Shown: positions 10,291 through 20,252 of the stretch, in pieces
Numbering within the stretch: the stretch's first letter is position 1
Layout of the letters: every line of letters begins with the position of its first letter
Source of the DNA: Melitaea cinxia
Taxonomy: Eukaryota; Arthropoda; Insecta; Lepidoptera; Nymphalidae
NCBI RefSeq assembly: GCF_905220565.1
Contig: NC_059416.1
Coordinates: 12,338,001 to 12,402,000 of the forward strand
DNA: 64,000 nt
Direction: 5' to 3'
Translations under genes and position numbers: made by a program
The notes under the pieces: model-generated
What the model saw: the letters and a program-made list of their open reading frames with translations, nothing else
What the model was told of the DNA's origin: nothing
Databases searched by the model: none

Positions 10291-10794
10291 TTTAATCAAA
10301 AATGGCATTATAAATTTAGCTCTACCTGCTCAAAATGTACAAAAAAAATGTTTTACTGTATTAATTCTACGGGACTAGTAACATGGTATCTGCGACTTCT
10401 CCGAAACATTGGAAAATTCAAAATTACAATCGCGATAGGTTCCGTAGAATCAAAAGTGTTCATAGTGATCGGGAAATGTTATTTAATGGATTAAAAATAG
10501 AGTACGGAAGATTTAAATCTGAACAAGACTCGTTTCCAATATTAATTTTAAGTTTAAAGTGAAATAACACGTGTTTTCGAAAAATAAACACATATATTCG
10601 AAAATATGACGAAGATACGGAATACCTTCAGTGCGTTGCACTTTATCAATCTTCAATTTCTTCTCCGAAAATTGTAAAAAGAAGTTTTAAAAATATTTTA
10701 CTCGACTGTTCAGAATTACAAAGTGTAATTAACTCTTAATAATGTTGGTGAAGATACTTCATAATAATTACTTGCCGTCATCACTTTTCTTTCT

Positions 10795-11070
10795 AATAAT
10801 CGTGTTTGCTGCGAGCACGAACGAAAGAACCGACTGCAGTTACATCGACAAGTAATACAACGTAAGCAGAAGAAAAAATAGTCAAGTAAATGCGCGTTAT
10901 TAACTATTACTTAAAAAGTAGCAATCAATTCTCCATCAAATTTAAATCGGACTACAAAACAAACATCAGCTTTTGATCAAAATAAGAATCATCAAAATCG
11001 GTCCATCGTGTCAAAAGTATAATCGAATATCGAATACAATTGAATTGAGAACCTCCTCCATTTTTGGGAG
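10795..11070 (-). repeat. AACCGACTTC-type repeat, near complete
   Basis: Antisense order: 'gtgtttgctgcgagcacg', 'aaccgactgcagttacatcg', 'acaagtaatacaacgtaagc', 'aaaatcggtcc' and 'gagaacctcctcc'. Flanking fragments of the 'GGTCGGCAAACAAGCG' repeat (11075-11135) and a run of 15 C (11139-11153) follow. Confidence 0.7.
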
Positions 11071-11423
11071 TTTTTTTTTTATACAACTAGGTCGGCAAAG
11101 AAGTATACGGCTTATTTATAGTAAAGGATTACCGTAAACCCCCCCCCCCCCCCGAAACTCTGTTCAACGGACTTAGGTCGAGTCACTTGGAAGTCGGTTA
11201 AAAGGCAAGAGAATTTTACGACATAAAAACCTTTTAGGAAATTCAAAATATGATCGTAATGGCGCAAAAATAAAAAAAATTGCCAATAATAATAAAAATT
11301 ATCTAAACAGCTTCAATGACACTTTTTTTCATACTACTTATACTTAATATGTACGATTTTTATTTTTGTGTTACCCACAATTAGGAATTCTAAACATTTT
11401 TTGAATATCATATCAAAAATTGA

Positions 11424-11496
11424 CCGCTCCAGCGGGATTCGAACCCGCGTCTTCGACATACCGTGTCGACGCTCTAGCCAATTAAGCTATGGAACG
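11424..11496 (-). tRNA. tRNA-like unit 1 (GGT in anticodon position)
   Basis: On the minus strand the 73 nt fold as a complete cloverleaf: acceptor CGTTCCA/TGGAGCG, D stem GCTT/GAGC, anticodon stem TCGAC/GTCGA with loop ACGGTAT, T stem GCGGG/CCCGC with loop TTCGAAT. A box and B box GGTTCGAATCC are present. T5 follows 4 nt after the 3' end. Position 33 is C rather than the near-universal U, so a decoding tRNA is doubtful. Confidence 0.55.
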
Positions 11497-11735
11497 ATAT
11501 ACCCGCTAGAGCGAAACTTTTGATATGATGATTTTTACTTTCGGTTTAAGCGAACCGTGGCGCCGTCTATAGTGAGTTCTTTACAGAGACTCGTAACTAT
11601 TCAAAGTTTCATATTACAATGAAAATCTTTGACAGGAGACGACACCATGCTATTTTTAATATGTACGATTTTTATTTTTGTGTTACCCACAATTAGGAAT
11701 TCTAAACATTTTTTGAATATCATATCAAAAATTGA

Positions 11736-11808
11736 CCGCTCCAGCGGGATTCGAACCCGCGTCTTCGACATACCGTGTCGACGCTCTAGCCAATTAAGCT
11801 ATGGAACG
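11736..11808 (-). tRNA. tRNA-like unit 2
   Basis: Identical in structure to the unit 312 bp to its left, with the same cloverleaf, C33 loop and downstream T5 run. Confidence 0.55.
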
Positions 11809-12047
11809 ATATACCCGCTAGAGCGAAACTTTTGATATGATGATTTTTACTTTCGGTTTAAGCGAACCGTGGCGCCGTCTATAGTGAGTTCTTTACAGAG
11901 ACTCGTAACTATTCAAAGTTTCATATTACAATGAAAATCTTTGACAGGAGACGACACCATGCTATTTTTAATATGTACGATTTTTATTTTTGTGTTACCC
12001 ACAATTAGGAATTCTAAACATTTTTTGAATATCATATCAAAAATTGA

Positions 12048-12120
12048 CCGCTCCAGCGGGATTCGAACCCGCGTCTTCGACATACCGTGTCGGCGCTCTA
12101 GCCAATTAAGCTATGGAACG
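12048..12120 (-). tRNA. tRNA-like unit 3
   Basis: Same cloverleaf with one visible change in the anticodon stem (sense GCCGA in place of GTCGA pairing region start). This is the last antisense unit before the inversion point. Confidence 0.5.
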
Positions 12121-12131
12121 ATGCACCGTCT

Positions 12132-12158
12132 ACGCGGGTTCGAATCCCACTGGAGCGG
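12132..12158 (+). pseudogene. tRNA-like half unit at inversion junction
   Basis: Only the T arm and 3' acceptor strand remain (ACGCGGGTTCGAATCCCAC then TGGAGCGG), joined to the 5' end of antisense unit 3 through the short spacer 'atgcaccgtct'. It marks where the array switches strand. Confidence 0.8.
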
Positions 12159-12397
12159 TCAATTTTTGATATGATATTCAAAAAATGTTTAGAATTCCTA
12201 ATTGTGGGTAACACAAAAATAAAAATCGTACATATTAAAAATAGCATGGTGTCGTCTCCTGTCAAAGATTTTCATTGTAATATGAAACTTTGAATAGTTA
12301 CGAGTCTCTGTAAAGAACTCACTATAGACGGCGCCACGGTTCGCTTAAACCGAAAGTAAAAATCATCATATCAAAAGTTTCGCTCTAGCGGGTATAT

Positions 12398-12470
12398 CGT
12401 TCCATCGCTTAATTGGCTAGAGCGTCGACACGGTATGTCGAAGACGCGGGTTCGAATCCCGCTGGAGCGG
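12398..12470 (+). tRNA. tRNA-like unit 4
   Basis: Sense unit with the same cloverleaf. The D-arm start reads CATCGCTT where the other units read CATAGCTT. T5 run 4 nt downstream. Confidence 0.55.
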
Positions 12471-12709
12471 TCAATTTTTGATATGATATTCAAAAAATGT
12501 TTAGAATTCCTAATTGTGGGTAACACAAAAATAAAAATCGTACATATTAAAAATAGCATGGTGTCGTCTCCTGTCAAAGATTTTCATTGTAATATGAAAC
12601 TTTGAATAGTTACGAGTCTCTGTAAAGAACTCACTATAGACGGCGCCACGGTTCGCTTAAACCGAAAGTAAAAATCATCATATCAAAAGTTTCGCTCTAG
12701 CGGGTATAT

Positions 12710-12782
12710 CGTTCCATAGCTTAATTGGCTAGAGCGTCGACACGGTATGTCGAAGACGCGGGTTCGAATCCCGCTGGAGCGG
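12710..12782 (+). tRNA. tRNA-like unit 5
   Basis: Sense unit identical in structure to unit 1, 312 bp after unit 4. Its 3' flank GATATTC runs directly into the A tail and the right target duplication. Confidence 0.55.
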
Positions 12783-13137
12783 TCAATTTTTGATATGATA
12801 TTCAAAAAAAAAAAAAAAAAAATACTTATACTTAACATTATGGCCTATAAAAATGTAGTTGCTGACGGTTAGAAAGACAAATGGCTCTGCTTTCCATTCA
12901 CCGGCAAGACATGAATTATTGAGGTCTCTCATTGAATTAAAGAGCTTAAAAAAACAAGAAACTAAATCCCGCTAAGCTGAGGGCTTTAGTAAAATACTGA
13001 TCAAAAAATTTATGTTCTCGATTCAACTGTATTTTTTACGAATGTTACCTTATAACTTTTTTTCGTTTTATATTGTGTTGTTGTTATTTTTTGTTAATGT
13101 ACATATTAGCCAGGCTTAAATTATATATTATACTAAA

Positions 13138-15797
13138 CGTTGGTTGGACCACTGTGTAGTGTCGGAGGCGGGATGGAAAGCAGTTGTAGATGCTAAGATA
13201 CACTATGATGTTTACTGGTCAGATCATTACCCATTACAAATTAAATGTAATTTAAATACAATTAGGAGTGAGTTTGTTTGTAATAATATTAATGAAAATA
13301 ATGATGTTATATGGGGGGAAAGAAATTTGGAAGAGATAAAATTATATCATGAGCAGTGCGATATTTTGTTAAAACATATAGAGTTTCCTGAGGTGTTAAA
13401 TCAGTGTAGTAATATTAGTTGTTGTAATCAGGAACATAGGATTATTATTGATAGTTTGTATAGTAATATTGTTAATGTATTAAAAATTGCATCTAGTCGA
13501 AGCTGTAGTAAAAATAAGAATAAGAGAAAAAAACATGTTGTAGGATGGAACAAGCACGTTAGGTTAGCACATCGGGACGCGCGATGTGGGTTTCAGGACT
13601 GGGTTCTATATGGTAGGCCTAAAACGGGAGATATATATAACAACATGGTCTATACTAGAAAAGTTTTTAAGGAAAGATTGAAATGGTGCCTAGATAATAA
13701 AGAACAGATACAAATGGACATGATAGCTTCACATCATTATAATAAAGACTTTGGGAAATTCTGGAAACAAACGAGTAAACTGAATCCCAGGTCGCGAGTT
13801 CCGGTTAGTGTGAACGGTGTTAGCGAGCCCTCTGAAATTGCAGAGCTCTTTAAAAACCAGTTTAAAGTAGAATCTGTACTTGTTCCATCGGAGGAATATT
13901 CATTGAATCTGGGAGATGATTCCAAGTTAGTTGAACAGGTGGTATTTTCTGAGGTAGAGGTAAAAGCAGCTATAAAGAGCATAAAGCGCGGGAAATCACC
14001 TGGACATGACTCCCTAAGCATTGAACATGTACAGTATGCGGGTGAGCATATGTCTAAGGTACTGGCGTTGTTTTATACTGCTTGCGTGTGTCACTCATAC
14101 CTACCTGAGGAAATGATGAGGACCCTGGTGGTACCTATTGTGAAAAACCGTACAGGGGATGTCTTTGATAGACGTAACTATAGACCCATATCATTGGCCA
14201 CCATCATTGCAAAAATACTGGACAGTATGCTCGGTAGCCGATTGGATACGCATCTAAATCTGCATGACGCACAGTTCGGATTTAGACCCGGACTGTCCAC
14301 TGAAAGTGCAGTGCTGTGTCTTAAGCATACTGTCCAATACTATACGAACAGGAACACACCAGTTTATGCGTGTTTCCTGGACCTTTCAAAGGCCTTTGAT
14401 TTGGTGTCTTACAATAAGCTGTGGCATAAATTAAAGACAGAGACCACACTACCTGAAGGCCTTATACGTCTATTGAAGTACTGGTACGGTAACCAGAATA
14501 ACATTATTAGTTGGGCGGGCTCGCTCTCGGAGCCATACAGGCTGGAATGTGGGGTAAGGCAGGGAGGAGTGACCTCGCCGAAGCTTTTTAGCTTGTATGT
14601 GAACCGTCTGATTGAGGAGCTGAGCAGCACCAAAGTCGGATGCTCTATTGATGGTACATTTGTTAACAATATAAGTTACGCTGACGACATGGTGCTGCTG
14701 AGCCCTTCAATCAAAGCCCTTAGAAAATTATTAGGGATCTGTGAGAGGTATGCAGTGGCTCATGGCCTTAGGTATAATCCCGAAAAGAGCGAAATGCTTA
14801 TATTTAAAGCAGGTAATAAATGTTATCCCACAGTACCGTCGGTAACAATAAGTGGCACCTCGCTTAAAATAGTAACAAAGTTCAAGTACTTGGGGCATTG
14901 GGTAAATGCTGACCAGAGCGATGATATGGACATGGAACGGGAACGTAGGGCGCTGGCGGTCAGAAGTAACATGCTTATCCGCAGGTTTGCAAAGTGCACA
15001 AATGAAGTTAAAATAACTCTATTCAGAGCATACTGTCAATCTTTTTACACTTGCAGCCTGTGGATTAAATATACTAAGAAGGCCTACAGCGTCCTGCGTG
15101 TCCAGTATAATAATGCGTTTAGGGCGCTGTTGGGGCTCCCGCGACACTGCAGTGCCTCGGGGATGTTCGCAGAGGAGCATACAGATGGCTTTTATGCAAT
15201 TATGCGTAAGCGTGTGGCATCTCTGTGGAGGCGGATACGCGCGAGCACCAACAGCATCCTGCGTACAGTTGCGGACCGGTTTGACGGATCCATAATAAAA
15301 CATTGGATCACCATGCATGTTATGCCGTCGGACCGAGCCGCTAAATAAATTAATAACATTAGCATGATAGGTACATACGATATGGATGAAAGCCACGAAG
15401 AGTGAAAGGAGGATTGAATGATACTGATTAACTTGATATATATATTTTTTCATGTCTATTTTGTGTTCTGTGTGTTTTTAATTCATTGTATTTAACTCCT
15501 TAATTATAAATTGTTAATAATGATAATGAAATGGTAAATAAATTAATAATTAAATTATAATTCACATTAATATAATATTTAAAAAAGGGAATGCACATTT
15601 TAGTTGTTTTAAAATTGTTGTTATTATTATTAAGAAATATTATTATAGTTATTGTTAATTCAAAATTTATTAAAATGTAATTATTTAATTATTTAAATGT
15701 AATTGTACTAACATTAGACTATAAGCATCATTGTTACTAACACTATATGGGCTAGTCCCGAAATAAAGATTATTATTATTATTATTATTATTATTAA
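13138..15797 (+). mobile_element. 5'-truncated LINE with (ATT)n tail
   Basis: The element begins in the last part of the endonuclease domain, carries the full reverse transcriptase ORF, a ~420-bp 3' untranslated region and an ATT repeat at about 15767-15797. The pre-tail block 'tatgggctagtcccgaaata' recurs in diverged form at 58040-58130. The 5' end is lost, typical of incomplete reverse transcription. 12840-13137 upstream shows nothing recognisable. Confidence 0.85.
13144..15348 (+). CDS. LINE ORF2: endonuclease remnant plus reverse transcriptase
   Basis: Open for 734 codons; the first codon is TTG, so this is not a natural start. Residues 1-35 end in the endonuclease motif SDHYPL. The reverse transcriptase occupies roughly residues 275-580: KSIKRGKSPGHD, NYRPISLATIIAKILD, AQFGFRPGLST, the catalytic FLDLSKAFD, GVRQGGVTSPKLF and the catalytic YADD at residues 512-515. 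The C-terminal ~150 residues lack a recognisable zinc knuckle. It acts in retrotransposition by target-primed reverse transcription. The GC-richer codon use differs from the AT-rich flanks. The CR1-like superclade (possibly Daphne-type) is my best guess. The intact frame suggests a recent insertion, but without the 5' end and a full endonuclease it cannot be autonomous. Confidence 0.9.
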   Translation: MDHCVVSEAGWKAVVDAKIHYDVYWSDHYPLQIKCNLNTIRSEFVCNNINENNDVIWGERNLEEIKLYHEQCDILLKHIEFPEVLNQCSNISCCNQEHRIIIDSLYSNIVNVLKIASSRSCSKNKNKRKKHVVGWNKHVRLAHRDARCGFQDWVLYGRPKTGDIYNNMVYTRKVFKERLKWCLDNKEQIQMDMIASHHYNKDFGKFWKQTSKLNPRSRVPVSVNGVSEPSEIAELFKNQFKVESVLVPSEEYSLNLGDDSKLVEQVVFSEVEVKAAIKSIKRGKSPGHDSLSIEHVQYAGEHMSKVLALFYTACVCHSYLPEEMMRTLVVPIVKNRTGDVFDRRNYRPISLATIIAKILDSMLGSRLDTHLNLHDAQFGFRPGLSTESAVLCLKHTVQYYTNRNTPVYACFLDLSKAFDLVSYNKLWHKLKTETTLPEGLIRLLKYWYGNQNNIISWAGSLSEPYRLECGVRQGGVTSPKLFSLYVNRLIEELSSTKVGCSIDGTFVNNISYADDMVLLSPSIKALRKLLGICERYAVAHGLRYNPEKSEMLIFKAGNKCYPTVPSVTISGTSLKIVTKFKYLGHWVNADQSDDMDMERERRALAVRSNMLIRRFAKCTNEVKITLFRAYCQSFYTCSLWIKYTKKAYSVLRVQYNNAFRALLGLPRHCSASGMFAEEHTDGFYAIMRKRVASLWRRIRASTNSILRTVADRFDGSIIKHWITMHVMPSDRAAK

Positions 15798-16014
15798 ACC
15801 AATGTATAATTGGAAATCATTAAATTTATTTATAATTGTTAGAATAGTTCTGTAAAGTAAAAAAACTATATGGCGCTGTCCTATGTTTAAACATGCTAAC
15901 GTTTGGTTTTGTAAATTATATATACATAGTTTAAGAATATTTAAAGTTGAGTGTTACGCGTTTTCCGGAGTATATAGTAGTTTCATTGCCCTTTGAGAAA
16001 CAATCAACTTGGAA

Positions 16015-16290
16015 AAAAAAGAGGGGGTTCTCAACAATTCAAATGATTTTTTTAATTTTTTGATGTCGGTTACCCCATAACTTTTTACTGGTTGTACCGA
16101 ATTCCATGATTTTTTTTTAAATCAAAAGCTGGTACTTGTCATGTGGTTCCATTTAAATTTAATTGAGATCTGGCGAATATTTTTTGTAGTAATAGTTATT
16201 TACCTATTTTTTTGTCTGCCTACGTTGTATTACTTGTCGATGTAATTGAATTCGATTTTTCGTTTGTGAGCAAACACAATTATCTTATGT
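16015..16290 (+). repeat. AACCGACTTC-type repeat, partial
   Basis: Contains 'gagggggttctcaacaattc', 'ttttactggttgtaccga', 'gtacttgtcatgtggttcc', 'ctacgttgtattacttgtcg' and the end 'cgtttgtgagcaaacacaat' with its GTTTG...CAAAC hairpin. The terminal GAAGTCGG is mutated to GAATTCGA. Confidence 0.75.
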
Positions 16291-16844
16291 ACCAAATATA
16301 ATATATTTACGATAAATAATATTATAGAAATGTAATGTTTATATTTTGTTTGAGAAAAAGTTATCACTAAGTGACATAACCTATATTTCAACGAATAAAA
16401 TGGAGCAGAACACATTGTGTTATCCACGAGATACAAGTCACGGACGTAAAGCTAGACTTGTAACAAAATTGTGTTTATATAAAAGCTATACTAAGTACCG
16501 TAGTTTGATTAGAACACAGCGTATCCATGATATATTAAATATGGACCAATGACGATCAAGAGGCCGACCCCTGCCAAGGCACATTACTCAGTCGTAAAAG
16601 ATTTGATGATTTAGGCCGTGGCAATTTTTTCTTTTGTCTGTCATTTCGAAATCGACAAATTGATAGAATAGAATCGTGTCTTCCATTACATTTACTGCAG
16701 CCTGACAATTATTAATTGAGACAAAATGTATTCAGCTCAACCTTTAGAGGAGGAATATATATTCAGTTTTATTAAAATATTTGGCATTTTAGAATTTTTA
16801 GAGTAAGCAAATAATAATACTAAAACCAAACAACCGTTCTGGTG
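16291..16844. other. unassigned stretch
   Basis: A 68-codon frame at 16346-16552 shows no motif and no supporting splice or repeat context. I see nothing else. Confidence 0.4.
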
Positions 16845-17040
16845 TAATCGTGTATGTGCACTGCACGCACCTAACAACCCGCCTTTAGCGGATTCGATTC
16901 TCGTTAGGGATGGATATTTGTATCATTACTCACGATTAGGCCTTTAACATCCCACTTCTGGGCCTATGCCTCTTTCTCCATGTAGGAGAAGGATTGGAGC
17001 TAAATCCATCACGCTGCTGCACTGCGAGTTGTGCTCGTAA
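16845..17040. repeat. SINE head joined to an antisense SINE tail
   Basis: 16845-16925 has a B-box-like 'ggattcgattctcg' and the 'gggatggatatttgtatc' linker in sense. 16938-17035 then reads the SINE tail in antisense ('aacatcccacttctgggcc', 'ccatgtaggagaaggattgg'). The two parts are inverted relative to a normal SINE. Confidence 0.65.
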
Positions 17041-17201
17041 TCGTGAGCCCTGAAGCGGTTTTGATCCTCACTTATAACAAATGCTTGTGTTATTCATACA
17101 TAATCAAAACCAAAAGTTAATTAATTTAAGTAAGGCTTAAAAGTATACTCCAAATTAAAGTTTTATTGAAGTGAAAGGCGTATGAGGGTAAAAATTTTAC
17201 A

Positions 17202-17239
17202 GATGAAACGGCAACGTTTTGATGAAACGGCAACGTTTT
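17202..17239 (+). repeat. 19-bp tandem duplication
   Basis: GATGAAACGGCAACGTTTT occurs twice in direct succession; a third related block 'gatgacgctgaaacggaa' follows. The surrounding 17040-17610 shows no gene. Confidence 0.8.
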
Positions 17240-17614
17240 TATCGATGACGCTGAAACGGAAATCTAAAGATTTAGATTTGTATAAATAAACGAGACTTAA
17301 AAATTAGTTTGCCAAAGAAATTTCACTTCTTAAATGTGTACTTTGTTTACTTTTTAGAAGTGTAGGTACATAAGAAGTGTTATGAACGATACCTTTAAAA
17401 CATAATGTTATGTTAAGACATATATTTCTCATATCTTACGCAGTGCTAGAGAATACTTATTTTATGCTATATTTCTGTCATTGCGGAGGATTTCTTTAAA
17501 CAAACCGTGATTGAGTTGGCGACCTACTTGAAGGACATCTACTATTTAGTTACGATCATCAATGGTAGTGAGAATTTTAGCGCAAAGGCGCCAGAAACGT
17601 TTTATAGGCTAAGG

Positions 17615-18150
17615 GTTTTTTTTTTGTACAACTAGGGTGGCTAACTAGCATTTGACCCACTTGAAGTAATCGATTACCGTAGCCTATAGATACTTGCAAC
17701 CTACCTTTCACTCTTCCTAGGAACTCTGTCTACTTATTTTTTATATATATAGTTTGGTCGGCAAACAAGCGTACGGCTCACTTGATGGTAAGCGATTACC
17801 GTAGCTTAAAGACGTCTGTAACACCAAAAGCATCGCAAGCGCTTTGCCGACCCTATACCCTATTCCTCTCAAGAGTCCTGGTCACCTTACTCACCAACAG
17901 GAACACAACACTGCTTGAAAACAGTACTATTCACCTGTGATCTTCTTCTCTGTAAGGTCGAGGTACTACCCCAGTCGGGCTGCTCCATATTTTGAGCAGG
18001 AAATTTCCTGCTGAGCCCTACCTCATATCACGGGAACACAAAACTACTTGGAGCATTGTTATTTGGCTGTGATATTCTACACGATACTTCCCCAATCATT
18101 CTTCTCCACATTCAGACCAGGGAATTTCCTGCTGTGCTCCATCTCGATAA
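17615..18150 (+). repeat. 'GGTCGGCAAACAAGCG' repeats, two copies in series
   Basis: A diverged first copy (17615-17735) is followed by a near-complete one (17755-18030: 'gtcggcaaacaagcgtacgg', 'gtaagcgattaccgtagc', 'gcgctttgccgaccc', 'ccagtcgggctgctcc'). A duplicated 3' portion ends at 18150. Confidence 0.85.
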
Positions 18151-18154
18151 ATTT

Positions 18155-18830
18155 ATGTTTTTAGGAATGTAGATTAACATCTAGAAATCAATAATTTTGG
18201 CTTCAACTTCGCCTACGAATAGACCTTAAATTGGAATGAATGAATTTTTTTTTTCTTAATCTTTAATAAACTTAGTATTATAAGATTTCCGCATTCAAAA
18301 AGTAAAGAAGTTTCTTTAAGGAAGTTTCCTTATCCTCTTATAAATAAGAGTAAATATTTATTTGCTACAACGTCTCTGTCATAATTATATTTGCCATTAT
18401 TCACAAAATTTTCCTGTCATGGAAAATAACACAAGGAGCTCAGTCCAATTGAACATCACATAAATTATTTCTATCGAAATTATTGAAACAAAAATGGCAT
18501 TCATATTTCGATAATTTCCGGTATGTCTTCTTATTGAAATTACGAAATCAGCGAAAATAAAATTTGTCAAATTGATCGAGTCGTCATTGAAATATGTCTT
18601 TTAACCAACTTTGAAAAAAGGAGAAGACTGTTTTTTTTTGTGTGTGTTATATCATAGGTATTACACCGTAACTTTTAAATGAATTTCTGGGACACTTCTA
18701 TGAAACAGGGACCTATTTATCACAGCTTCCAGTATAATTCCCACTAGAGAGGTTATGAATGAGTGATCACGAATCGTAAATCAAGTCAGTCTTATGACAA
18801 TTACTAGATAGAACTAAATGCCGCTTTATT
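18155..18830. other. unassigned stretch
   Basis: Apart from a short AACCGACTTC-type end near 18603-18640 I recognise nothing. It is AT-rich with no supported gene. Confidence 0.4.
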
Positions 18831-18832
18831 TA

Positions 18833-19106
18833 TTTTTGTGTTACCTACATATTGGGGAATTCTAAATAATTTTAAATATCATATTTTTTCATTTTGCGTT
18901 ACGGGTTAAAAGAACTCACTATAGATGGCGCCGCGGTCGCTTAGGAACGAGTATAAAATCATCATATCAAAAATTTCGATCAAGCGGGTACGTCGTTCCA
19001 TAGCTGAGTTGGCTAGAGCACCGACACGGCCAGTCGAAAATGCAGGTTCGATCCCCGCTGAAACGGTCGATTTTTGATATGATATTAAAAATGTTTAGAT
19101 ACCGCT
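18833..19106 (+). mobile_element. solitary diverged copy of the tRNA-like cassette
   Basis: Starts with an antisense piece of the cassette 3' flank ('tttttgtgttacc', 'gaattctaaa', 'aatatcatat'). It then switches to sense ('agaactcactatagatggcg', 'atcatcatatcaaaa'), the tRNA-like unit, and the sense 3' flank 'gatatgatatt...aatgttta'. It therefore has the same antisense-then-sense layout as the array at 11.3-12.8 kb, on a single-cassette scale. Confidence 0.75.
18994..19066 (+). tRNA. tRNA-like unit 6, diverged
   Basis: 73 nt with acceptor CGTTCCA/TGAAACG (mismatched), D arm 'gctgagttggctagagc', anticodon stem CCGAC/GTCGA with loop ACGGCCA, B box GGTTCGATCCC. C33 is again present. It is probably a SINE head rather than a decoding tRNA gene. 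Confidence 0.4.
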
Positions 19107-19286
19107 TTTCTTATCGTGATCATATCTTTTTTTGTAACAAACTTCGCATGCTTCGCAAAAATAAACACAGACAAAAATAATTATCCGATTTCGTGCAATC
19201 TTTTGGGTATCATTTTCATTTATTGATAGAGTTTATGACAATATCCATTAAACAAAGAGAACAAAAAATTAAAAAAAAAAAACTCC

Positions 19287-19475
19287 TTCAGATCGACTAT
19301 TTAAGTAGGCACAAAAAAGGCTTAGTAGTCTTAGAAAAAGATTAATACCACATCGAATTGTAAATAAACGAATCATAACGCCATCTATCGGAACCCTATT
19401 GGGTTGCGATAGATGGCGTTACTAAAAATCTAACGAGGTCATTCGTTCAATAGACTTTATATGAAATCAATTCTA
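19287..19475 (+). repeat. 'GATAGATGGCGTTA' repeat, copy 2 with long hairpin
   Basis: Holds a stem TAACGCCATCTATCG (19376-19390) / CGATAGATGGCGTTA (19407-19421), with an inner AACCC/GGGTT stem and a TATT loop. The outer blocks match 10075 and 58855. Confidence 0.85.
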
Positions 19476-19734
19476 AAGAAGTAAACTCTATAATATCAGT
19501 ATAATATAAATATAATTATAAAAATTATAATGTAAATGTGAAGTTATTACACTCGCTCATCTCTCCACTTTCTTGTGCCACCTGTTTTAAATGAGAACTC
19601 TCAGCTTCAGTGATCGCGATTCGCTAACGTAACAGTCCTTCGTAAAGACCGTAGACTTTATTGTTACAGAGAAACCGAACATTTATTTATTGAGCGACTA
19701 CAAAAACTAGGCTGTCAATTAAAATGTACTTTTT

Positions 19735-20252
19735 TATGGTAATTGTGTTTGCTCGCAGACGAAATAAAAACTGACTTCAATTACAATAGTAGTTATCAGA
19801 TCGAAATTTAAATGTGACCACAAGACAAGCACCACCTTTCTGTTCTGAGGTAACTTTCTTGTCTGAAAAGTTCTGAGATAACATAAATTTTAAAAAAATT
19901 ATAAGAAAAGAAGCTGTGTGGCTATAGCAATAAAGAATATAGCCACCCCCTCTCTTCCCGTGAGTGTCGTAAGAGGCGACTAAGGGATAACACAGTTCCA
20001 CTACCACCTTGGAACTTATAAAGGCGATCGACGATAACCATCCAACTGCTGGCTTTGAAATACACAGGCCGAAGACGGGCAGCAGCGTCTTCAGTGCGAC
20101 AAAGCCAGCCCTGCGGTCACCAACCCACCTGCTCAGCGTGGTGAATATGGGCAACACACATGAGTTCATGCCATTTTTGGCGCGATCATGTGGAGGCCTA
20201 TGTCCAGCAGTGGACTGCGATAGGCTGAAGTGATGATGATGATGATGATAAG
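19735..20252 (+). mobile_element. AACCGACTTC-type end followed by a full RTE-tail SINE
   Basis: 19735-19810 is the 'gtgtttgctcgcagacgaaa...ctgacttcaatt' repeat end. 19912-20252 is a full RTE-tail SINE: TGTGTGGCTATAG, 'ccaccccctctcttcccgtg', 'gaagacgggcagcagcgtct', and the tail 'tggaggcctatgtccagcag' plus 'gataggctgaag' followed by five TGA units. The microsatellite tail marks the 3' end. Confidence 0.9.

Larger units (their letters stand above)
11335..12835 (+). mobile_element. palindromic retroposed array of 312-bp tRNA-like cassettes
   Basis: The direct repeat TACTTATACTTAA occurs at 11335-11347 and 12823-12835. Between the copies lies a ~1.47-kb insert that ends in about 19 A. The left half contains antisense cassettes repeated every 312 bp and the right half contains sense cassettes with the same period, joined near 12121-12132. 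Each cassette holds one 73-nt tRNA-like unit flanked by inverted ATCATATCAAAA/TTTTTGATATGAT. The target-site duplication, A tail and 5' inversion fit LINE-mediated retroposition with twin priming of a multimeric transcript; this mechanism is inference. Confidence 0.85.

Noticed and set aside
11629..12577. Three ~68-77-codon frames beginning MTGDDTMLF
   Set aside because: Identical translations of the antisense 312-bp cassette; they cross the tRNA-like unit.
11424..12782. A cluster of ordinary nuclear tRNA genes
   Set aside because: Although the fold is complete, C33, the common 312-bp cassette, the A tail and the target duplication point to a retroposed SINE-like element; kept as tRNA-like only.
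15019..15453. 144-codon minus-strand frame
   Set aside because: Shadow of the LINE reverse transcriptase ORF.
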